From contig NZ_JACHVP010000006.1 in assembly GCF_014190775.1 (NCBI RefSeq), positions 91,113 through 155,112 of the forward strand: DNA of 64,000 bases, read 5' to 3'. This DNA is from Leifsonia aquatica. Lineage in GTDB: Bacteria > Actinomycetota > Actinomycetes > Actinomycetales > Microbacteriaceae. The notes under the pieces are model-generated. The model was not told the origin of the DNA, did not search any database, and saw only the letters and a list, made by a program, of their open reading frames with translations. A program made the position numbers and the translations under genes. Below, one piece after another: positions 6,961 to 15,531 of this stretch (within the stretch, counting starts at the first letter, position 1; every line of letters starts with the position of its first letter).

Positions 6961-9710
6961 TGAGAGGTGGAGTGGCGCGCTGGAAGCGCGGGCAGGCGGC
7001 CCAAGGGGTCAAGCAGGCGGTTCACTACGCCTTCGGAGGCGTCTGCGACGCCACCCTGACGGCCAAGACCACTGAGGGCGCTGTCGCGGCGGCCGGTTAC
7101 GCGGACGCCGTGATGACCCGCTATATCGTCGAGAACGGCGCCATCCGCGATGACCTGCTCACCCGCTCCCAGCTGAAGGATTGGGTCGACGGCGTGGACC
7201 CGCTCACCGGTGAACGCCGAGGCCGGGACCTGGAGTCGCCGGTTGCGGATCTGATTCTGGATGCGACGATCAACGCCCCAAAGTCCTTCTCGATCGCCGC
7301 AATGTTGGATCCGGAGGTGGCGGCGGCGTACGAGGATCTGCAGGACCGGTTGCGGGACCGGATTATCAAGCTATGGCAGGCCGAGCTCAATGCCCGCCGC
7401 GGCAAGCAGGGCGCCATCCGAGAAGACCTCGCCCGCATCGAAGTAGTCGAGCTGCAGCACGAACGGTCCCGCTCGCTGGACCCGCACAAGCACCGTCACT
7501 TGTGGCTGAACGTCAAGGTCCAGGGCCTCGACGGGAAGTGGTCCAACGTCGACACCCGTGTGGCACTGCGGTTCCAGAATGTCGTGAATGCCGAAGGCGA
7601 CCTGGCCGCCCGGACCGACCCCGCCTGGATCGCCGCGCTGGCTGCCAAGGGCTTCACCTTGAACTCGGACGGGGAGATCGCGGAGCTACAGCATCTTGTG
7701 CGGCCGCTGTCGAAGCGCTCCGCTCAGATCGAATCGAACAAGGCGGCGCATCTCCTTCAGTGGAAACAGGAGCACCCGGGTGATGAGCCTTCGTTCGCGG
7801 TGCTAGCCCAAATCGATCAGTGGGCATGGGCGGCTGGTCGTCCGAACAAGCCGAGGCAGTTGAACGAGGAGGATTGGGCGTCCATCGTCATGGCCGAGCT
7901 CCTGCGAGCCGATCCGAAACTGCGCCAACCTCGAAGCGAGCTCGTGGCACGATCAGCGGTACTCGATGATCTCGATATCGACCTGCTTGCTGCGAAGACG
8001 GTCGTGGATGCGGATGCCCGATCGACTGGAACGGGTGGACGGTTCAGCGATATGGACATCCGGGCCGGAGCGATCCGCGCACTCGCGGGTACTGGGGTGC
8101 GAGCCAGCCGGGCGGAACTCGAAATCATCGTCGACAAGGTCATCAAGCTCGCTGAACGATCACACACCGTTACTCTGATCGACGCTGCGGAGATTCCGCA
8201 TCACGTCAAGCACCGAATGGCGACATCGACAGCAGCCTTGAAGACCACGGTCGCCCTCAGAATCGACCGGCTCTCCTACAACGGAGATGACCGAGCGCCA
8301 AACGAAATCGTCGCAATCGCCGCTCTCATCGAACCTGACCGAGAGCTTAACAGCGATCAGCTTGCGGGTGCGTCATCGCTTGCGGGAACCGCCGGAATCG
8401 TTTGCGTTAGCGGCGCGGCTGGGGCCGGCAAGACGACCATGCTAAAGGTCGCGGGCGCTGCGCTCCGGCAGAGCGGTCGAAAGATGATCATCGTCGCGCC
8501 AACAAAGAAGGCGTCGTCTGTTGCGGGCAGAGAGGCGAACAGCTCGTCGTCCTCCCTTCACCAACTCCTTCACGACTACGGGTGGCGCTGGAGGGTAAAC
8601 GAAGCGGGCAGCGTCGACTGGATCAAGTTGAGTCCGGGGGACGTAGATGCGGATTCTGGGGTCACCTATCGAGGCCCTGTCCGCGAAGTTAGTGCGGGTG
8701 ACAGGATCGTTGTCGACGAAGCAGGGATGCTCGAGCTCGAGGCTGCCAACGCGCTTCTCGACGTTATCGGGCGAACTGGAGCAGGGGTCGCCTTGGTTGG
8801 TGATCAACGCCAAGCCCTTCCGGTCGGACATTCCGGCGCAATGGCACTGTTCTGGAGACGGTCGCCACGTCGCGTAGAACTCACCACCATCCATCGCTTC
8901 CGTGATCCTGAGTGGGCACAGCTGAGCTTGAGACTCCGGGAGCCGGACAGCTCTGAAGACATGCACGCGATCGCCAATGAACTGATTGAGAAGGGACATG
9001 TCGTACTAACGGACAACGATGCCGGTGCGGGTCTTGCGATGGTCGATGCGTGGTTTCAGGCCAATGGGGTTGGGGAAACGATCGCGCTCATCACGGCGAC
9101 TCATGCCGAATCGCAAACCATCAGCGAGGCAATCCAAGCCCGTCGACTCGCAGCCGGTCAGGTTTCGACAAGACGAAAGTTCATCGGACAAGCAGGACAG
9201 GTCATCGGAATCGGTGACATCGTTCAGACGCGGCGCAACGACTCGACGACCGGCGTCGATAATCGCCAGTCCTGGACGGTGAAAAAGATCACTGATGACG
9301 GCTACGTCGTTCTTGCGGCCGCAGAAGACTCGTCAGACGTTCGGAGAATCAGTACGTCTTACGCTGCCGACCACGTGCACTTGGGCTATGCATCGACCGT
9401 CTACGGCGTGCAGGGCGAAACGACGGACAGGTCGCTGGTCGGTCCGGGAGTTGACGCGGCGGGCCTGTATGTAGGGCTGACTCGCGGACGCCAACGCAAT
9501 GACATCGTCCTCGTGGCTCCCACGCCATCAGCTGCCCACTCCGAGCTAGTGGAGATGATGCAGCGACAGCCGATCGAGGAGACACTCGAGAAGTCGCGTT
9601 CTGCAGCGAGTCAGGAGTTCCGCCGCGCTGCGACGCTTCATCCGTCGGCGACCGGTCCGGCCCAGTCTTCCCCGGACCAACGCGGACGCGCGGCGTCAAT
9701 TCAGCGTTGA
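6960..9710 (+). CDS. MobF-type conjugative relaxase-helicase (TraA-like)
   Basis: This protein nicks oriT and unwinds the transferred strand. About 916 residues from the GTG at 6960, chosen because the product then begins MRGGVARW, like related relaxases that begin with an RGGV-type start; the GTG at 6921 would lie inside the promoter element. The N-terminal TrwC domain shows the relaxase PKS motif (NAPKSFSIAAML) and the three-His metal motif in DPHKHRHLW (about residue 178). A RecD/TraI-type helicase follows: Walker A GAAGAGKTT (about residue 487), Walker B IVVDEAGML (about 585) and C-terminal GVQGETTDRS. Base composition and codon choice drop in GC from about 7,900 onward, suggesting a mosaic gene. 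Confidence 0.9.
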   Translation: MRGGVARWKRGQAAQGVKQAVHYAFGGVCDATLTAKTTEGAVAAAGYADAVMTRYIVENGAIRDDLLTRSQLKDWVDGVDPLTGERRGRDLESPVADLILDATINAPKSFSIAAMLDPEVAAAYEDLQDRLRDRIIKLWQAELNARRGKQGAIREDLARIEVVELQHERSRSLDPHKHRHLWLNVKVQGLDGKWSNVDTRVALRFQNVVNAEGDLAARTDPAWIAALAAKGFTLNSDGEIAELQHLVRPLSKRSAQIESNKAAHLLQWKQEHPGDEPSFAVLAQIDQWAWAAGRPNKPRQLNEEDWASIVMAELLRADPKLRQPRSELVARSAVLDDLDIDLLAAKTVVDADARSTGTGGRFSDMDIRAGAIRALAGTGVRASRAELEIIVDKVIKLAERSHTVTLIDAAEIPHHVKHRMATSTAALKTTVALRIDRLSYNGDDRAPNEIVAIAALIEPDRELNSDQLAGASSLAGTAGIVCVSGAAGAGKTTMLKVAGAALRQSGRKMIIVAPTKKASSVAGREANSSSSSLHQLLHDYGWRWRVNEAGSVDWIKLSPGDVDADSGVTYRGPVREVSAGDRIVVDEAGMLELEAANALLDVIGRTGAGVALVGDQRQALPVGHSGAMALFWRRSPRRVELTTIHRFRDPEWAQLSLRLREPDSSEDMHAIANELIEKGHVVLTDNDAGAGLAMVDAWFQANGVGETIALITATHAESQTISEAIQARRLAAGQVSTRRKFIGQAGQVIGIGDIVQTRRNDSTTGVDNRQSWTVKKITDDGYVVLAAAEDSSDVRRISTSYAADHVHLGYASTVYGVQGETTDRSLVGPGVDAAGLYVGLTRGRQRNDIVLVAPTPSAAHSELVEMMQRQPIEETLEKSRSAASQEFRRAATLHPSATGPAQSSPDQRGRAASIQR

Positions 9711-9725
9711 CGATTGCGCAGCCCG

Positions 9726-10136
9726 CTAACTCAAACCGCCAGCGCGGAGCTGGTAGCCGAGCATATTTGCGCCCTCAAGGGAACCGTCGATCGCCACGTA
9801 ACAAAAGAGGGCAACTTCGAGAGCATCGGCTCGCCGTTGGGCGTCCGGAAGTACACCTCCCCGGGCGAAGATGAGGGGGCGACGTCCGTCCGCCGAGGAG
9901 ATTCTTGCCGCACGCTCGACAAACTCAGGCTCCAAGTTTCCGCGATGATGATCGACCCACGCGACGAACCTATGGCTGTAGAGATCACACGTCGAGCGAA
10001 CGTCCGGAGACGCGATGACGGTGTCGGCCGCGCCGAGATACACCATCCATTCACGGCACAGTTTGACGGCGCCTTCACGTGACACACCAGAAGGGATTGG
10101 AGCAGGCGACTCTACTGCCATCTCCCAAGTGTGCAT
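9726..10136 (-). CDS. Small conserved-looking protein, possible Mrr-like nuclease-fold remnant
   Basis: This 136-residue open frame lies on the minus strand between the relaxase and the qat genes, with ATG at 10134-10136 and a GAGG site 9 bases upstream. The sequence reads as a real protein: VAWVDHHRGNLEPEFVERAARI, then RRPLIFARGGVLPDAQRRADALEVALFCYVAIDGSLEGAN. The alternation of strands and helices, with D-x-R earlier and the RGG element later, recalls the restriction-endonuclease (Mrr/NERD-like) core, but I do not see a full PD-(D/E)xK set. It could be a diverged or partial nuclease or an ICE hypothetical. It is oriented opposite to both neighbours. Confidence 0.5.
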   Translation of the reverse strand: MHTWEMAVESPAPIPSGVSREGAVKLCREWMVYLGAADTVIASPDVRSTCDLYSHRFVAWVDHHRGNLEPEFVERAARISSADGRRPLIFARGGVLPDAQRRADALEVALFCYVAIDGSLEGANMLGYQLRAGGLS

Positions 10137-10359
10137 CAGTCAACCTCGCGCCGATAATGTCATCCAAACTGGGGCAACCGAAAAGGGTCGTTGGGCCAAC
10201 CAGTGAGGCTACGCTTCAGACACCAGTATTCGGGCGACGCCTGACAGCCAGGATCGCACCGAGAGGGTCGGTTCGCCTACCCAGGTCGCTTGGGCCTAGA
10301 CGATCGCCAGCCGCGAGAGCCCTTCATGGTTTGAGCGTGGAACGTTTTCGGGAGTATTC

Positions 10360-12102
10360 GTGGGGGCTTCGCAATACCTGTTCGACGACAATCCTGCGAC
10401 GCAGGATTTGACGGGCTTAAGAACAGTCGCGCAGACGATTGCGAACGTTGTCGTCGACGAACGATTTGAAACAGTGACTGTCGGTCTCAACTCCCCATGG
10501 GGAGGAGGCAAGAGCACCGCGCTGAATCTCGTTGGCGTCGAATTGAGAAGCCGGCCGTCGACGGTGGTTGTTGAGATAGACCCATGGGAGTTCGTTGACT
10601 CAGGGGATCCTCGCGGCACTCTAATTGCTCGAGTGCTGGAGGGAATCGCAGTTGAGATACAACTTCGCGCGGATAACGCGCGCGCGAAAGAGGAAAGCAA
10701 GATCGCATCGTTTGCGCAGGACGCAATAGACCGGCTCAATGCGTTGCGCAAGAGGGTCTCCTGGAGCAAGGTTGCACAGGTCGCCATTAAGTCTGCACTT
10801 ACTCTCACACCGGACATCTCGGGGATGGTGGACGCACTAACGCCCGCGCCTGAAGCTGAGACACCCTCAAAGGGAATGCGTGCCTTTCGTGAGGACTTCG
10901 GCGCATTGCTCGCCGAGATTCCTGACATCGCCAGAGTCGTTGTCCTTATCGACGACCTAGACAGATCTCTCCCCGATGACGTTCTAGGCGCATTGGAGGC
11001 AATCAAACTATTTCTCAGCGTCAAAGGCATGGCTTTCGTAATCGCCGCAGACGACGACTTCATCAGAGAGAGCCTGCGCAATGCGCTCGACCGCAACGGT
11101 GGGTCCCGAGGTCAATTCGCCGACCGATACACCGAGAAGATCGTACAGTTGCCCTTTACGCTGCCGCGCCTCGCATCACAGGACGCCGTCGCGTATTTGG
11201 CCGCACTTTTCGTCCAGGCTGAACAGGGCGAAGCCGCAGCCATTGCAGTGGCTGAACGGGCAACCCAGCGACGAGCAAACGGTGAAGTTCCATATGCCGT
11301 GGTGAATGCCGCCGGTGATATGCCAACAGAGGAGCACCTACGCCTCGCGAATCAGATCGTGCGAGGGATGAGTAGCTCCCGACGGGAAACCCCACGACAG
11401 CTCAAGCGATTCTTGAACAATTTCGCCGTTAGGGCTGAGATGTTGGGGGCTCAATTCGATGGCTTTCCAATTGACGTGTTGATGAAGCTCTGGCTCCTTG
11501 AACAGAACTATCCTCACTACTTTCGCGACCTCGTTGGAGCGAGCGCCGACGGAAGGGCAAAACTCCTTCGCGCCTGGGAAGAGGGATCCGACACCACGCC
11601 TGTCGAGATCGCCTCATGGGCACAGGAGGCTCCTGCCGCCTCGCTCGCAGCTGAGTGGGTCGATCGGTACGTTTCGTTTGCGACGGCTGTAGTGGCCACT
11701 TTGCAATCCTCTGCGGCCCTTGACGCCGCCCAGGCCGCGCTTCTCGCAGACCTGCTTGATGTATCCGAGCTGACCCGGACCGGAGCGATTCAGCGAATGC
11801 AGGATGCGCCTACAACTGGCGACGAGGACGTAGCTCGTCACCTTGCGACTGCGATCGTCGGTGACCGCGAGAGTGCGGCGTTGCCGTCTCTCCAGGCCCT
11901 TGCGCATGCTCGTCCAGATCTGAAGCAATTCATTGTCGAATCGCTCCTGGACGACTACGTGCTGAACGCGATCGGCGCTGAACATCTTCCTTGGCTTAGC
12001 GGCCCATTCCGCGAGGTGCTTCTTGCCCTCCGGGACCGCGACTCTACGACCGAGGACCTGCGTACCGCAATCAGCGAAGAGCTACAGGAGAATCCGTTCT
12101 AA
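10360..12102 (+). CDS. qatA: QatA: KAP-family P-loop NTPase of the Qat anti-phage system
   Basis: This 580-residue KAP NTPase starts at GTG behind CGGGAG. Walker A is GLNSPWGGGKST (about residues 46-57), Walker B is VVLIDDLDRSLPDD (about residue 195), followed by the KAP landmarks VIAADDDFI and RETPRQLKRFLNNF (about residue 346). Known: KAP ATPases work at membranes or as defence triggers, and QatA is the ATPase of QatABCD, shown to be anti-phage by Gao and colleagues in 2020. The stop overlaps the qatB ATG (TAATG), so the four genes form one operon. GC content is visibly lower than in the conjugation genes, in line with separate acquisition. Confidence 0.9.
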   Translation: MGASQYLFDDNPATQDLTGLRTVAQTIANVVVDERFETVTVGLNSPWGGGKSTALNLVGVELRSRPSTVVVEIDPWEFVDSGDPRGTLIARVLEGIAVEIQLRADNARAKEESKIASFAQDAIDRLNALRKRVSWSKVAQVAIKSALTLTPDISGMVDALTPAPEAETPSKGMRAFREDFGALLAEIPDIARVVVLIDDLDRSLPDDVLGALEAIKLFLSVKGMAFVIAADDDFIRESLRNALDRNGGSRGQFADRYTEKIVQLPFTLPRLASQDAVAYLAALFVQAEQGEAAAIAVAERATQRRANGEVPYAVVNAAGDMPTEEHLRLANQIVRGMSSSRRETPRQLKRFLNNFAVRAEMLGAQFDGFPIDVLMKLWLLEQNYPHYFRDLVGASADGRAKLLRAWEEGSDTTPVEIASWAQEAPAASLAAEWVDRYVSFATAVVATLQSSAALDAAQAALLADLLDVSELTRTGAIQRMQDAPTTGDEDVARHLATAIVGDRESAALPSLQALAHARPDLKQFIVESLLDDYVLNAIGAEHLPWLSGPFREVLLALRDRDSTTEDLRTAISEELQENPF

Positions 12103-12860
12103 TGGGCACCTCGGGGGCATTCGGTGGTTCCGGAGCATGGTCCGACACAGTTGATTCGCTATACGACAGTGCCGACGCGCTGGGTTCCGATAACGAGGCC
12201 CCAATCGCTACCACCGTGATGGCCACGCTTGGACGATCGTTGGCAAGAGGCGACCGACGCGGCAAGTCGTACGACGTCAGTGATTTGCTCGGCGGCCGTG
12301 GGATCGCTGGAGCGTCGAGCTCTGGCGACGGAAGAGATAGTGGTGGCGCTCCCTTCACCAGGGAAGCAGCGCGCGGGTCGCTGGTCCTTGACGCTCTAGC
12401 GTCAATCGAAAATGGCGAAATCCCACACCTAGTCGAGTACGGGGTCGACTTCACGTCGCTCGAGGGCTTAAGCGGTCTGAAGCTGCTAACGGAGCTGATC
12501 GGATTGATCCTCGGTCCGCCGTCACATCCAGATGACGCGGCCCTCCAACAAGCACTAATCGCCACGATGCGATCTTCCGAGAAGCAAGCGGCCGGGACCT
12601 TGGCCGAAACCATCGGACGGTTCGTCAGTGAGCTGGCTTGGCGGAGGACTGTGGTTCAGTTAACCACTAGCCAGCGCCGAGTCTCGGCGATCGGGTCTTC
12701 AATGCGTCGTCTGGAGGAACGCGTGAGGACCTATATCAGCGGAAAGGTCCAGCAGGTCACTGGACAGCTAGTGAATGCGACGCCTCAAACCGTCGCCGAT
12801 TACGCTTCCAAGCTGGCTGCCAAAGCCTGTCGATTGTTTGGTCGAGGAGACGACAAGTGA
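12102..12860 (+). CDS. qatB: QatB: conserved protein of the Qat anti-phage system
   Basis: This 252-residue protein overlaps the end of qatA by one base and the start of qatC by four (GTGA). The N-terminus is Gly/Ser-rich (MGTSGAFGGSGAW). The rest is mostly helical, with a C-terminal segment LEERVRTYISGKVQQVTGQLVN. No enzymatic motif is visible. Identification rests on its position between a KAP ATPase and a QueC-like gene and on fitting size. QatB has no established biochemical activity that I know of. A Gly-rich N-terminus of the form seen here fits the known description of this component only loosely. Confidence 0.85.
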   Translation: MGTSGAFGGSGAWSDTVDSLYDSADALGSDNEAPIATTVMATLGRSLARGDRRGKSYDVSDLLGGRGIAGASSSGDGRDSGGAPFTREAARGSLVLDALASIENGEIPHLVEYGVDFTSLEGLSGLKLLTELIGLILGPPSHPDDAALQQALIATMRSSEKQAAGTLAETIGRFVSELAWRRTVVQLTTSQRRVSAIGSSMRRLEERVRTYISGKVQQVTGQLVNATPQTVADYASKLAAKACRLFGRGDDK

Positions 12861-14119
12861 CAAGTCACTCGGTAACAGTCGCACCCGCGGGCATGGAAGT
12901 TGATTCAGACCAGATCCCGCTCGTTTGGCCACGCGAAGGCGATGTAGACGCAAACGTGATTTCCAATTTGTCTTGGGATCTCGAACAATTTGCCGCTGCC
13001 AGTCCCGCGGCGCGCGACTTCTATCGAATTGCGGCAGCAGCGTATCTGGCAGATAGCGCCGTGTCGAAGCCAGCCGTCTCGCTTCATCGGCAGCTCCGCG
13101 TAACCACATTTGTCGAGGATCCGCAGCCCTGGGAGGCCGGGGCTCTGACCGATCTTGCCGACTTGCTTCACTGGCTCACTGGCGATTCGTGGGCCTTCAT
13201 TCTGAACCCGGAGGACGCACGGCTGCCGCTCCAAGTTGCCGAGCCAGCTGACCGAATCCAGCTGCTTTCGGGAGGGCTCGACTCGCTCTGCGGAGCCGCC
13301 ATTGGCCTCAGAGACGAATCGAGCATCCGTTTTGTGGGACACCGCGACGCATCACGCGCGGTTCGACACGCGCAGCGGCTCATTGATGACGCAATTGGGG
13401 ACGTGCCCTACGACCGATTCGAGTTCTACCTGCGAGATACCTCGCGGCGAAAGAACCACGGTCCCCGATCGCGATCGTTGATGTTCATGGCCCTTGGAGC
13501 GATGTCTGCTCACTCACACGGTGCCAGCACGCTATGGGTACCAGAGAACGGATTCACGAGCATCAACCCGCCGTTGGATGCGGGTCGAGGTGGAACGCTA
13601 ACAACTCGCTCGACTCATCCATACACGTTCCTTCTCGTGTCGTCCCTGTTGGAGACTTTGGGCATCGGTGTGGAAATCACGAATCCATTCACGTCGATGA
13701 CCAAGGGGGAACTGGTCGCTGCCGCTCTCCCGGACCTTGCAACGCCCAAGTTTGCCGATGCCCTCAAGTCCTCCTTCTCTTGCGCAAAGGGGGGAACACA
13801 ATTTCACGGAGGCGATTCCAACCACAATTGCGGTCTATGTGTCGCTTGCGTCGTAAGGCGCGGCGCCTTCTTGGGCGCGGGAATCGAGGATCCGAGCGAT
13901 TATGACTGCGAGCTCCTTGACGGCAGTGACTTGGACGGGCTGTTGAAGCAACGGTGGCGCGATATCGTGAGCCTTCGTGAGGCTGCAGAATTCGGGATCC
14001 CCGAAGAGCTTGTGTTGAGTTCCGCTCGGTGGCCGCGCGACACCGACTTCGCCGGCGTAATGGACCTCGTAAGACGCGGTCTCGCAGAAATTGGACATGT
14101 ACAACTTCCCAGCCCTTGA
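12857..14119 (+). CDS. qatC: QatC: QueC-like PP-loop ATPase of the Qat anti-phage system
   Basis: This 420-residue protein has the PP-loop signature LLSGGLDSLCGA (residues about 135-146), as in 7-cyano-7-deazaguanine synthase QueC, and a C-terminal zinc site: Cys in SFSCAKGG (about 309), then CGLCVACVVRRG (about 326-334). The QueC core is extended at the N-terminus by about 120 residues. QueC makes preQ0; QatC is thought to modify a protein or nucleic-acid target with related chemistry, but this is not proven. No queC partners (queD, queE, folE) are nearby, which argues against queuosine biosynthesis and for the defence role. Confidence 0.9.
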   Translation: MTSHSVTVAPAGMEVDSDQIPLVWPREGDVDANVISNLSWDLEQFAAASPAARDFYRIAAAAYLADSAVSKPAVSLHRQLRVTTFVEDPQPWEAGALTDLADLLHWLTGDSWAFILNPEDARLPLQVAEPADRIQLLSGGLDSLCGAAIGLRDESSIRFVGHRDASRAVRHAQRLIDDAIGDVPYDRFEFYLRDTSRRKNHGPRSRSLMFMALGAMSAHSHGASTLWVPENGFTSINPPLDAGRGGTLTTRSTHPYTFLLVSSLLETLGIGVEITNPFTSMTKGELVAAALPDLATPKFADALKSSFSCAKGGTQFHGGDSNHNCGLCVACVVRRGAFLGAGIEDPSDYDCELLDGSDLDGLLKQRWRDIVSLREAAEFGIPEELVLSSARWPRDTDFAGVMDLVRRGLAEIGHVQLPSP

Positions 14120-14843
14120 TTGCCATGCTCACGTCGCTCACGACGTGACCCAGGCTCAGGTGAAGTCCCTCGAAGGCGCCATCATCTTCGCGATGACTCG
14201 TTCCCTAAACGAGTTCCATGCTGCGACTAGCAATCGTCAGCGTGGGCTGGTGTGGGCAATCGGCACTCATCCCGCCAACGCATCGTCTCTCAACCAATGG
14301 TCCGGAGACCGCTTCCGCCGACTTGCGAAGCTATCTCCGATAATCGGGGAGGTGGGACTCGATCGTCGTGGAGACCTGGAGGCCCAAGCTCGCATATTCC
14401 GCGAAGTTCTCGTCAATGCGGGCGCCTCGCTCATCTCTGTGCATTCGACCGGACGAACGCGCGAGGTCATTAATGCACTCGAGAAGAATAGCCACCCGGG
14501 AGTAATTCTTCATTGGTTCCTCGGAAACCCCCAGGAGGTTTCGCGGGCTGCGGCGTTGGGGTGCTTCTTTTCAGTTAACGCCGCGATGTCGGACGCTCAA
14601 CTGACTGCGCTGCCTCTCGACCGGGTGCTACCAGAAACAGACTTTCCTTCGTCGCGAACGCGAACCGGGGCTCGTGTCCCGGGCGACGTCCGTGCCTTGG
14701 AAAAGACTGTTGCCCGCCTTACTCGTAAGGACGTTGGCGAAGTGCGCGAGCTTTGGTATCGCAATCTGCGAAGGCTGTCGCTCCAGGCAGAGGTGGTCCA
14801 TCGATTACCGCTAGAGCTGGCTGATGCCTTGGAAAGGGCCTAA
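14097..14843 (+). CDS. qatD: QatD: TatD-like metal-dependent DNase of the Qat anti-phage system
   Basis: This 248-residue TIM-barrel hydrolase of the TatD family has all metal ligands visible: HxH in DCHAHV (about residue 10), Glu in GEVGLD (about 84), His in SVHSTGR (about 116), His in LHWFLG (about 139) and Asp in PETDFP (about 181). The reading frame overlaps the end of qatC by 23 bases from the ATG at 14097; a TTG six bases earlier (14091) is an alternative start. It ends the qat operon and a hairpin follows. Known TatD proteins are 3'-5' DNases; in Qat it is the presumed nuclease effector. Confidence 0.9.
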   Translation: MYNFPALDCHAHVAHDVTQAQVKSLEGAIIFAMTRSLNEFHAATSNRQRGLVWAIGTHPANASSLNQWSGDRFRRLAKLSPIIGEVGLDRRGDLEAQARIFREVLVNAGASLISVHSTGRTREVINALEKNSHPGVILHWFLGNPQEVSRAAALGCFFSVNAAMSDAQLTALPLDRVLPETDFPSSRTRTGARVPGDVRALEKTVARLTRKDVGEVRELWYRNLRRLSLQAEVVHRLPLELADALERA

Positions 14844-14928
14844 GAACACTTTCGGACGGGCCAACATTCTCAGCGCGACTGGACGTCGAGGGTGTTGTCG
14901 AAAGCAATTCGGCGTCCCACCGCTATGC

Positions 14929-14965
14929 GTCTGATGGGGCCCGACAAGGTCGCGCCCCACCAGAC
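14929..14965. terminator. Bidirectional hairpin between qatD and ssb
   Basis: Twelve-base arms 14929-14940 (GTCTGATGGGGC) and 14954-14965 (GCCCCACCAGAC) pair with one mismatch. The hairpin sits between convergent qatD (+) and ssb (-), where a shared terminator is expected. Confidence 0.55.
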
Positions 14966-14973
14966 GGCAAGGG

Positions 14974-15420
14974 TTAGTTGATCGTCGCAGAAGCAGCCTG
15001 CGGTGTCCGGGCATCCGAGCTAGGCCCGGTCGCGGATGCGTCCAGGCCGTCAGCTTTTGGGACGCGACGGGTCACCTCCGCTGTCGTGTAGCGGAGCGAC
15101 GGCCCGACGCTGTCGGCGACGACTTCTGTGGCGGCTCGGGGTTCGCCGGTGGCCTGGTCGGTCCAGTGGCGGAACTCGAGGTTGCCGTTGACGATGACGG
15201 TGTCGCCTTTGGCGAGGCTGGCGCGGACGTTCTCGGCTGTGCGGCCGAAGACGGTGGTGCGGTGGTACTGGGTGTCTCCGTCGACCCATTTGCCGTCTTC
15301 GAGCTTGCGGTCGGTGACGGCGACGGTGAACTTGGCGAACTTGGTGCCGTTCTGTGATTCGCCGTAGTCAGGGTCGGCGACGAGGTTGCCTTCGATACTG
15401 ATGGGGACTCGTGTGCTCAT
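14974..15420 (-). CDS. ssb: Single-stranded DNA-binding protein (ICE-encoded)
   Basis: This 148-residue protein has an OB fold of the SSB family: ISIEGNLVADPD, GTKFAKFTVAVTDRK, YHRTTVFGRTAENV and KGDTVIVNGNLEFRHWTDQATGE. The C-terminal tail is short and ends ASATIN, without the acidic DDDIPF-like tip of the housekeeping SSB that recruits replication partners. This fits an element-encoded SSB that coats the transferred strand. The ATG at 15420 has AAAGGAAA upstream. Its own copy of the bipartite promoter element (15465-15502) lies 45 bases upstream, tying its expression to the relaxase and T4SS genes. Confidence 0.92.
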   Translation of the reverse strand: MSTRVPISIEGNLVADPDYGESQNGTKFAKFTVAVTDRKLEDGKWVDGDTQYHRTTVFGRTAENVRASLAKGDTVIVNGNLEFRHWTDQATGEPRAATEVVADSVGPSLRYTTAEVTRRVPKADGLDASATGPSSDARTPQAASATIN

Positions 15421-15464
15421 TGTTGTTTCCTTTCTATTTGGCGGCCACGGGTTGGGTCGCTTTT

Positions 15465-15502
15465 CACTTAGAACTTCCGGTTCAAGGGCAGAGAATGCGC
15501 GC
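15465..15502 (-). promoter_or_regulatory. Bipartite conjugation-promoter element, copy 2 (ssb)
   Basis: On the minus strand GCGCGC (15502-15497), 15 bases, then ACCGGAAGTTCTAAGTG (15481-15465). Boxes and spacing are identical to the copies at 6923 and 23412. A GTG at its end opens a 16-codon frame whose TGA overlaps the ssb ATG. A second GCGCGC box is found 5 bases further upstream. Confidence 0.7.
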
Positions 15503-15531
15503 AGAGAGCGCGCAAATCGCGTCCCTGACTC

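Noticed and set aside
12857..14119. Queuosine biosynthesis (QueC) as role of the PP-loop gene
   Set aside because: No other queuosine genes are present and the gene is embedded in a Qat operon with overlapping partners.
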